From NCBI GenBank assembly GCA_017610335.1, contig JAFCCG010000002.1:1-46593 (forward strand): a stretch of 46,593 nucleotides of DNA. Reading direction: 5' to 3'. The position numbers and the translations under genes are program-made. Positions 41,021-46,593 of this stretch are shown one piece after another; position 1 is the stretch's first letter; each line of letters begins with the position of its first letter. The notes beneath the pieces are model-generated. The model searched no databases and had not been told where the DNA came from. It saw nothing but the letters and a program-made list of their open reading frames with translations. This DNA comes from Chloroflexota bacterium. Lineage in GTDB: Archaea; Iainarchaeota; Iainarchaeia; Iainarchaeales; GCA-2688035.

Positions 41021-41215
41021 ATGGAAGTTTTGGTCAGGACAAGAAAAATTGGCGGTTCGATTGTTACAACCATTCCAAAGCCGGTTGTGGAAAAAGAAGG
41101 CATAAAGGGAAACGAATTTGTAAAGCTTGACATAAAAAAAGTCAAAAAAAGCTTTTTTGGAAAGCTCAAAGGAATTGGGCCCTTTACCGAAAAAGACGAA
41201 CTCAATATAAAATAG
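41021..41215 (+). CDS. AbrB/SpoVT-fold antitoxin (VapB-like)
   Basis: 64 aa from ATG 41021, with GGTGAT 4 bases upstream. Seen: MEVLVRTRKIGGSIVTTIPK (swapped-hairpin DNA-binding motif with RxIGxSxxxTIPK) and VKLDIKKVKK. It would neutralise the adjacent toxin and repress its own promoter. The C-terminal toxin-binding part (FFGKLKGIGPFTEKDELNIK) is short. It is followed 12 bases later by the PIN-domain gene. Confidence 0.85.
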   Translation: MEVLVRTRKIGGSIVTTIPKPVVEKEGIKGNEFVKLDIKKVKKSFFGKLKGIGPFTEKDELNIK

Positions 41216-41227
41216 GGAGATTAAGGC

Positions 41228-41617
41228 ATGAATGTAATAGTTGACAGCTATGCTTGGATAGAATACTTTGAAGGAAGCAAAAAAGGGCTTTTGGCAAAAG
41301 AAATAATAGAAAATGAAAATAATAGCATATTTTGTTCAGCATTAACAGTTTCAGAAATTGTAAGCAAAAGCGAGAGACTTGGAAAAGACAGCAGCCAATA
41401 TATTGAAGCAATGCAATCACTATCTCGAATTTTGAAAATAGACGAAAAGACAGCAATAGAAGCAGGAAAAAAACACGCAGCCATCAGAAAAAAAGTGAAA
41501 AACTTTGGGCTGGCAGATGCCTTTATCATAGTGCAAGGGGAAAAAGAAAAAGCAAAAATTTTAAGCGGAGACAAACACTTTAAAGAAATGAAAAATGCAA
41601 TCTTTATAGGCGATTGA
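41228..41617 (+). CDS. PIN-domain toxin (VapC-like ribonuclease)
   Basis: 129 aa. Seen: [20 protein letters not shown] (Asp6), [16 protein letters not shown] (Glu43), [20 protein letters not shown] (Asp97), SGDKHFKEM (Asp115). All four acidic residues of the PIN active site are present, so it should be an active Mg-dependent ribonuclease, probably of a tRNA or rRNA target. It forms an operon with the antitoxin. Its stop overlaps the second copy of an 18-bp repeat, and the mtnP start is 1 base later. Confidence 0.88.
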   Translation: MNVIVDSYAWIEYFEGSKKGLLAKEIIENENNSIFCSALTVSEIVSKSERLGKDSSQYIEAMQSLSRILKIDEKTAIEAGKKHAAIRKKVKNFGLADAFIIVQGEKEKAKILSGDKHFKEMKNAIFIGD

Positions 41618-41634
41618 AATGATTGGAATAATCG
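41617..41634 (+). repeat. Direct repeat flanking vapBC, copy 2
   Basis: AAATGATTGGAATAATCG, the start of mtnP, identical to 40915-40932. The two copies bracket vapBC and its promoter. Confidence 0.85.
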
Positions 41635-42407
41635 GCGGCTCAGGCCTTGACGACCCAAAGCTTTTGAAAGAAGCAAACGAAAAGAAAGTTGAAACACCCT
41701 ATGGCAAGCCAAGCTCGCCTATTGCAATTGGAAAAATTGGCAATGTTGGGGTTGCAGTCCTTGCAAGGCATGGGAAAAAGCACGGGATAATGCCCTCAAA
41801 TGTTAATTTCAGGGCAAACATCTGGGCATTAAAGGAATTGGGGGTAAAGCACCTGCTTGCCACAACTGCCTGCGGCTCATTGCGCGAAGAAATCATGCCT
41901 GGGCAAATTGTTTTTCCCGACCAGTTCATTGACTGGACAAGCAAAAGGGCAAGCACTTTCTTTGACAAGAAAGAAGTATGCCATATTCCAATGGCAGACC
42001 CATTCTGCCCAAAAATAAGGGAAACACTTATCGAAACAGCAAAAGAACTCAAAATAGGCCACCACGAAAAAGGAACGGTTATTACAATAGAGGGGCCGCG
42101 CTTTAGCACAAGGGCAGAATCAAAAATGTTCAGGAGAATCGGCGGGGACATAATCAACATGAGCACAGTCCCCGAAGTTGTCCTTGCACGCGAAGCCGGA
42201 ATGTGCTATCAAAGCATTGCAATGGCAACAGACTACGACTGCTGGCGTGAAGAAGACAGTGTTGATATTGCAACAGTCATGAAAGTATTTGCAAAAAACG
42301 TTGAAAACGTGAAAAGCCTTTTGCTTGCATCAATTCCAAAAATCTCTTTTTCAGAATGCGAATGCCAAAAGCACATTAACAACGCGATAATAAAGCACGA
42401 AGACTGA
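41619..42407 (+). CDS. mtnP: S-methyl-5'-thioadenosine phosphorylase
   Basis: 262 aa; splits methylthioadenosine into adenine and 5-methylthioribose-1-phosphate. Seen: [20 protein letters not shown] (GGSG phosphate site), [78 protein letters not shown], and [10 protein letters not shown] (purine site Asp). The NMSTxPExxLAxExGxxY run is strong for this family. Adenine produced would pass to apt, 1.7 kb upstream. It is separated from apt/GNAT by vapBC. Confidence 0.93.
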   Translation: MIGIIGGSGLDDPKLLKEANEKKVETPYGKPSSPIAIGKIGNVGVAVLARHGKKHGIMPSNVNFRANIWALKELGVKHLLATTACGSLREEIMPGQIVFPDQFIDWTSKRASTFFDKKEVCHIPMADPFCPKIRETLIETAKELKIGHHEKGTVITIEGPRFSTRAESKMFRRIGGDIINMSTVPEVVLAREAGMCYQSIAMATDYDCWREEDSVDIATVMKVFAKNVENVKSLLLASIPKISFSECECQKHINNAIIKHED

Positions 42408-42432
42408 AGCAAAACCGTTCAAAAAAACAGGT

Positions 42433-42939
42433 TCAAAAGGCAAAGCCGTTCAAAAGCCCAAGCGTTACAGCAGTTACCATTGCAGCCGCTATCAGCACCC
42501 CGACCACGCAGGCAATTGCAAAATCCCGAAAACACACCCCAAGCAGGTAAGCAGCCAAAGCCCCTGTCCAGACACCTGAACCAGGCAAAGGAATGCCAAT
42601 AAAGATTGCAAGCCCTACTGCCCCGTATTTTTCAACAAAGGGCTTTGCTTTTCTCTGTGTTCTTTCCACAATTCTATTATATAATACTTTAATATATTGG
42701 ATTCTGGTAAAAAGCCTTACAAGAAAATCCAAAGCAAAATACAGAAAAAGACCCAAAAGAATGTTTGTTATTACCACAATTGGCAAAACCTCAAACACAG
42801 ACATACCAAACCCGTTTATTGTTCCAATCAAAGGCAGGTCAATTGGCTTATTCCAAAGCCCGAGTGGAATACTCCACCTTAATTCAAAAACAGGAGCAAG
42901 AGTAAACAACACAAGATAAAAAATATTATATAAGCTCAT
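42433..42939 (-). CDS. Small multidrug export-like membrane protein (COG2426)
   Basis: 168 aa from ATG 42939, with GGTGTAATT directly before it; the GTG/TTG further up is less likely. Seen: LFTLAPVFELRWSIPLGLWN (the E/D-xR-IP signature of this family), FGMSVFEVLPIVVITNILLG, VEKYGAVGLAIFIGIPLPGS then GVWTGALAAYLLGV, typical of the Sm_multidrug_ex family. 4-5 hydrophobic segments. The name is historical and the function is not well established. A TATA box reading on minus lies at 43001-43010 (TTATTTAAAT). Confidence 0.75.
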   Translation of the reverse strand: MSLYNIFYLVLFTLAPVFELRWSIPLGLWNKPIDLPLIGTINGFGMSVFEVLPIVVITNILLGLFLYFALDFLVRLFTRIQYIKVLYNRIVERTQRKAKPFVEKYGAVGLAIFIGIPLPGSGVWTGALAAYLLGVCFRDFAIACVVGVLIAAAMVTAVTLGLLNGFAF

Positions 42940-43000
42940 AATTACACCAAAAGGGAAACTTAACACAGAAAGTTGGTTGTTTTATTTTCTGTTTGGAAAT

Positions 43001-43012
43001 ATTTAAATAAAG
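43001..43012 (-). promoter_or_regulatory. TATA box (near-palindromic) for the export-like gene
   Basis: TTTATTTAAAT on minus, about 65 bases upstream of the ATG at 42939. The run AATATTTAAATAAA can be read on either strand. Confidence 0.4.
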
Positions 43013-43142
43013 CTTCAGCAGAATTTTAAAGCTATTGGTAAAACAAGAAAAAAAGTAGTAAGGTAAAAAGATTATTTTGTGAGCGGAAAAATCAAGCTGT
43101 TTTAAGAGTTAATGTAGGGCAAAAAACTATTTTCAGCGGAAA

Positions 43143-43168
43143 TTCTGGTGAAGCACTTTTCACCGGAA
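43143..43168 (+). other. Left-end hairpin of the TnpB element
   Basis: TTCTGGTGAA and TTCACCGGAA form a 10-bp stem with one G-T-type mismatch and a 6-base loop, about 50 bases before the TnpB gene. Subterminal hairpins are used by IS200/IS605 elements. Confidence 0.5.
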
Positions 43169-43219
43169 ACCTGTTCTCTTTCAGTTTATTTAAGAAGGGA
43201 AAATGAATAAATACTTATC

Positions 43220-44467
43220 ATGCAAGCTGTAAAAACTGTTAAGCTGAAGCTATTTAAGCCAACTAGGGTAAAGCGACAGTTGTTGTTTCTTTTGCAAGAG
43301 AATCAGCAACTGTTGAATAATTATATTGGTTTGATTGAGAAGCATAGTACAACCAACAAGTCGTTGTTGCACAGTCTTAGTTACAGTAGACTTCGTTCAG
43401 ACTATAAATTACCTTCTGCGATTGTGCAGAGTGCAAGGGATAAGGCAGTAGAGGCCTATAAGAGCTATAAAGCAAAGAAACGTAGAGGCGAAAAGTCTAG
43501 TAAACCTTGTTTTTCTGATCGTGTCCCTGTGCGACTTGATAAGAGAACATTTTCAGTGATTGAAACAGACAACAGGTTTAGGTATTTTGCTTCAATAGCA
43601 ACTGTTGAAGGCAGAGTTTTTGTTCCATTGCTTGGCCAACGTTACCAGTACAAGTATTTAGCAAGGTTGTTTAAAGGCGAGTTACAGCAAGGAACAGCAG
43701 AACTGCTACTAAAAGGAAACGAGTTTTACATCTATCTTGCAGTGAAAAAAGAGTTAAGCGTTCCTCGGCCTGATGCTAGCTTTACTCCTATTGGTATCGA
43801 CCTTGGCTTGAATAATCTCTTAACTTCTGTGATTTTGAGAGACAAGCCTTCTGGAGCAAAGTTTTTCAGTGGAAAGCCTGCATTAAAGATGAGAAAGCAT
43901 TTTTCCACATTCAGGACAAGCCTTGGGAAAGCTAAACTATTATGGCGAATCAAGAAAAGCAAGGAAAAAGAGTCAAGGTGCATGCGGGACATAAACCACA
44001 AGGCAAGCACAGCAATAATAAAACAAGCACTAACAGTCGAAAACCCAGTGATTATTTTAGAGAGACTGCGAGGAATAAGGCGAAAAGCAAAGTCTGGCAA
44101 AAAGCTTAATAGGATGCTGCACAGTTGGGCTTTTGCACAACTACAAAGTTTCATCGAATACAAAGCCAACTGGAATGGCATCCCAGTTGTGTATGTAAAC
44201 CCTGAGTTCACTTCGCAGCGTTGCAGTGTGTGTGGTTACACCGATAAAGCAAATAGGAAAGGAAATTCTTTTGTTTGCAGCAAATGTGGCTATCAACTGA
44301 ATGCAGACCTAAATGCAGCAATCAATATAGCAAAACAACATAAGAACTTTGCATTTGGCTATATGCTAGATGCACTGGGCGATGTGGCAACGCCCTTAAC
44401 CCCTGCAGTGAACAAAAAGGAACATAAAATGGTTTCAGTAGTCGACAGGGGAAGCCCATGCTTTTAG
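43220..44467 (+). CDS. tnpB: TnpB, RNA-guided nuclease of an IS200/IS605-type element
   Basis: 415 aa. RuvC-like nuclease in three parts: GIDLGLNNLL (Asp194), VIILERLRGI (Glu281), NADLNAAINIAK (Asp363), with the zinc ribbon CSVCGY…CSKCGY (Cys335, 338, 353, 356) between the last two. All catalytic residues are intact. The N-terminal domain starts MQAVKTVKLKLFKPTRVKRQ as usual. It ends SVVDRGSPCF inside the right-end hairpin, a standard feature. There is no TnpA partner in the window, so it is a solitary element, mobile only in trans if at all. Confidence 0.95.
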   Translation: MQAVKTVKLKLFKPTRVKRQLLFLLQENQQLLNNYIGLIEKHSTTNKSLLHSLSYSRLRSDYKLPSAIVQSARDKAVEAYKSYKAKKRRGEKSSKPCFSDRVPVRLDKRTFSVIETDNRFRYFASIATVEGRVFVPLLGQRYQYKYLARLFKGELQQGTAELLLKGNEFYIYLAVKKELSVPRPDASFTPIGIDLGLNNLLTSVILRDKPSGAKFFSGKPALKMRKHFSTFRTSLGKAKLLWRIKKSKEKESRCMRDINHKASTAIIKQALTVENPVIILERLRGIRRKAKSGKKLNRMLHSWAFAQLQSFIEYKANWNGIPVVYVNPEFTSQRCSVCGYTDKANRKGNSFVCSKCGYQLNADLNAAINIAKQHKNFAFGYMLDALGDVATPLTPAVNKKEHKMVSVVDRGSPCF

Positions 44468-44480
44468 GCCTGGGAAGATG
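44370..44480 (+). ncRNA. Probable omega (guide) RNA of TnpB
   Basis: In IS605-type elements the guide RNA scaffold overlaps the 3' end of tnpB and the right end. Here the stretch from the zinc-ribbon end to the right hairpin has the typical GTAGTCGACAGGGGAAGCCC pattern. The guide would be the flanking sequence after the right end. Boundaries are estimates. Confidence 0.45.
44451..44477 (+). other. Right-end hairpin of the TnpB element
   Basis: GAAGCCCATGCTTTTAGG followed by CCTGGGAAG folds into an imperfect hairpin (CCCA/TGGG plus GC/GC) that includes the TnpB stop codon. This resembles the widespread right end GAAGCCCACGCYTTTAGG-type. Confidence 0.65.
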
Positions 44481-44540
44481 TTACGTAGACTCATAAAAAT
44501 CACATTAAAGCGCGCGATATACCCTCAAAATGCAAAAAAG

Positions 44541-44550
44541 TTTTTAAATA
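44541..44550 (+). promoter_or_regulatory. TATA box for the surface-protein gene
   Basis: TTTTTAAATA about 110 bases before the GTG at 44660. The leader between has a small hairpin CCTTC-TGGT-GAAGG (44629-44642) just before the GGGGGA ribosome-binding site. Confidence 0.5.
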
Positions 44551-44659
44551 GAATGACTCCAAAGTAGTACGAGCAAAAAGCTCAGATGCCAACATTAACA
44601 GACCATAAACAAATATACATAACAAATTCCTTCTGGTGAAGGAACGTGGGGGATTGGGA

Positions 44660-46593
44660 GTGATAAAAAAATTTGCCTTTCTGTTACTAACATTTCTAAT
44701 TTTAAGCGGGATTCCGGGGGAACCTACACTAGTTATAGGAATACTAACATAGATTTGAATGGCTCTGCCACAGACATCTACGGCGACATCACGAGCATCT
44801 ATTGGGAATATCCTACAGCAGACTGTATAATAACGGAATTCGAGGACATTAGTGACCCGCACAATGCCAAGAACAACGCAATAATCAGTTGCACCAGCAT
44901 AGGCGTTAAAGACCTCAATTTGATTGCCGACAACAACTATGGAGAGCAAACAATAGAGAGTACTAGCCTTACTATTTCAAACCAAGACCCAATAGCCAAT
45001 TTAGAAGAAGATGTTGTAACAGGAAACCCTACACTTACAGTTACTTTTACTGGATTTTGTTCTGACCTAGACGGAAATGGAACAATTAACACCTGTTTTT
45101 TGGATTACGGTGACGGAGAAGGAAAAGCAATATCGGGGCCACCTTATTATTTTACAGAAACACACAATTACGATACTGAAGGAACGTATTATGCAAAACT
45201 AATGGCAAATGACGACCAAGATATTAACGGTTCAGATATTGATGGAATTACTGTAACCCAACCATCCGCGCCGACGATAAACAATAAGAACCCAACTTCA
45301 AATATAAACAACGTACTGCCAACCATAAGTTTTGACGTGAACGATTCTGGTTCAGGGGCGAACATTGCTAGCCTTGCGCTTTTTGTTGACAATGAAACGG
45401 TAGCACCAACGACCACAGCATTTGGAAGCAGTTATCATGTTTCTTGGATATTTGGCTCAGCCATTTCAAATGATCACATAGTTTATGTTGGATTAAGTGT
45501 TGAAGATTCTCTTGGAAACAGCACAGGAGACGTAAACTGGAACTTTACAATCGACACAGAAGCACCAACGTTTGATGACATAGACGTTGCCGATTATACT
45601 AACGACAGCACGCCAACTATTTCATTAGAAGACGTTTCAGGCTCTCCAACAGAAATGGCTTTAAGCTGCGATAATTCAAACTGGAAAGGCTGGCAGGCAT
45701 ATTCTGCAAGCGTAACAGATTTTAGCATAACAAGCTCTTCATACGGCTGCCTTGACGGAAGCGAAGGAAATGTTGAAATTTACTTAAAGCTGCGTGATGA
45801 AGCAGAAAATGAATCAGACCCTGAAAATGATTCAAGCACCTATGACAATAGCAATCCTGATTCCCCGACACTTAACGTTGCAACTGCTGGAAATGAAGAT
45901 GTTTACTTAGACTGGCCCACTGTTTCAGACAACGGCCCAAGCGGCATTAAGGAATATGTTATTTATAGAAACAACTCGCAAATAGGCACTACAACCGACA
46001 CAGAGTATAATGCCGAAGGGCTCAGCAATGGAACTGAGTATGACTTTAAGATAAGAGCAAGAGACAACGCAAACAACATTTCCGGATATAGCAATGAAAA
46101 GAGTGCAACACCAACAAGCGGTGGAACAAGCAGCGACACAGTCGACACAAGTCCGCCTTACTTGAATTGGGAACTTCCAAACAGAGATAGCACTATAAGC
46201 GGAATTGTTACACTAAAAGTTTGGGTTTATGATGACGAAAGCACCCTTCACCCAGTCAGGTTTTATGTTGACAATGAAACCATAAACATTGGAAGCGACG
46301 GAAGCCCTTCAGGAGAAAGATATAGCATTGAATGGAACAGCGAAACAGTTGTTGACGGCACTCACACCTTAAAGGCTTTGGCAAAGAACAGGAGCGGTGA
46401 CGAAGACCATGACACAACAATCAAAACAATCACTATCACAACAAACAATGGCATTACAGAGATTGACGGAACAATAACCGATTCCATCGATGAAAACAAC
46501 GATGAAGATAAAATTGCCGCAGAAAACGCCCTTGATGTCGCTTCCGCTGTAAAGGAAACTGTTGATTCTTTACTTGCAGAGCTTGATGTTTTG
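44660..46593 (+). CDS. Secreted multi-domain surface protein (PKD / Ig-like / FN3), partial, apparent frameshift
   Basis: Runs off the window end. GTG 44660 after GGGGGATTGGGA begins a textbook signal peptide (MIKKFAFLLLTFLILSGIPG) in frame 2, which stops at 44753. The body is in frame 1, open from 44623 with no usable start, so a frameshift between about 44705 and 44750 is needed. Body: a PKD-like region (GSATDIYGDITSIYW), a PKD domain (CFLDYGDGEGK, HNYDTEGTYYAKLMANDD, about 44980-45260), Ig-like domains (about 45270-45840), an FN3 domain (DWPTVSDNGPSGIKEYVIYR, about 45850-46115) and an Ig-like domain (to about 46450). It has many N-x-S/T sites, fitting a target of the window's glycan machinery. 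Confidence 0.7.

Noticed and set aside
43220-44467. Complete autonomous IS605 with TnpA
   Set aside because: No Y1 (HUH) transposase ORF exists on either side within the window.
1-46593. tRNA or rRNA genes
   Set aside because: I found no convincing T-arm (GGTTCRANYCC) with matching acceptor ends and no rRNA-like stretch; I cannot exclude an intron-bearing tRNA by eye.

Overview
This is an AT-rich archaeal contig. The evidence is A/T-rich TATA boxes of the TTTAAATA type, often only about 25-30 bases upstream of the start codon (leaderless pattern), GGTG(A) ribosome-binding sites elsewhere, GTG and TTG starts, a transketolase split into two subunits, an archaeal-looking MTA phosphorylase and a VapBC pair. 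A reduced, DPANN-like lineage would fit, but I cannot fix a phylum from sequence alone.

Almost all of 1-39.8 kb is one large cell-surface polysaccharide / glycoprotein-glycan locus. Region 1 (1-5.1 kb, plus strand) holds a UDP-HexNAc 4,6-dehydratase, a methyltransferase, a graveyard of fused gene fragments from a nonulosonic acid (pseudaminic/legionaminic type) pathway, a radical SAM protein and a GT2. Region 2 (5.1-15.1 kb) has a flippase and a GT39-type membrane transferase on minus, then two GT2s, an SDR and a methyltransferase on plus, then two B12-binding-type radical SAM proteins. It contains a 171-bp duplicated gene tail and a radical SAM gene collapsed to 29 codons. Region 3 (15.2-26.8 kb, minus) has a GT4, a second flippase, a UDP-HexNAc dehydrogenase, a second GT39-type protein, a methyltransferase, a third radical SAM protein, a cytidylyltransferase-like enzyme, a UDP-glucose dehydrogenase and a UXS-like SDR.

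Region 4 (26.8-28.7 kb, plus) is the split transketolase. Region 5 (28.7-38.2 kb, minus) has an HD-domain protein, a GT2, an AglD-like membrane protein, a second UXS / nucleotidyltransferase / UDP-glucose dehydrogenase module, an RNase H-fold protein, a TIM-barrel sugar isomerase and a large polytopic membrane protein. Region 6 (38.4-39.8 kb, plus) has a nucleotidyltransferase and a sugar-phosphate transferase without its membrane segment. Together these would make activated sugars (UDP-GlcA, UDP-Xyl, UDP-HexNAc uronic acids, probably CDP-hexose derivatives), assemble them on a lipid carrier, flip them and attach them outside the cell.

From 39.9 kb the content changes to nucleoside salvage (apt, a GNAT gene with an in-frame TAG, mtnP) interrupted by vapBC, then a small membrane exporter, a solitary TnpB with hairpins on both sides, and the start of a large secreted PKD/Ig/FN3 surface protein whose signal peptide is out of frame with its body.

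The most unusual property of the window is its record of rearrangement at gene ends. Gene tails and gene-gene junctions are tandemly duplicated (periods 18, 25, 34, 39, 41 and 59 bp), larger duplications have been eroded by internal deletions, and several duplications have created new promoters, terminators or short upstream ORFs.
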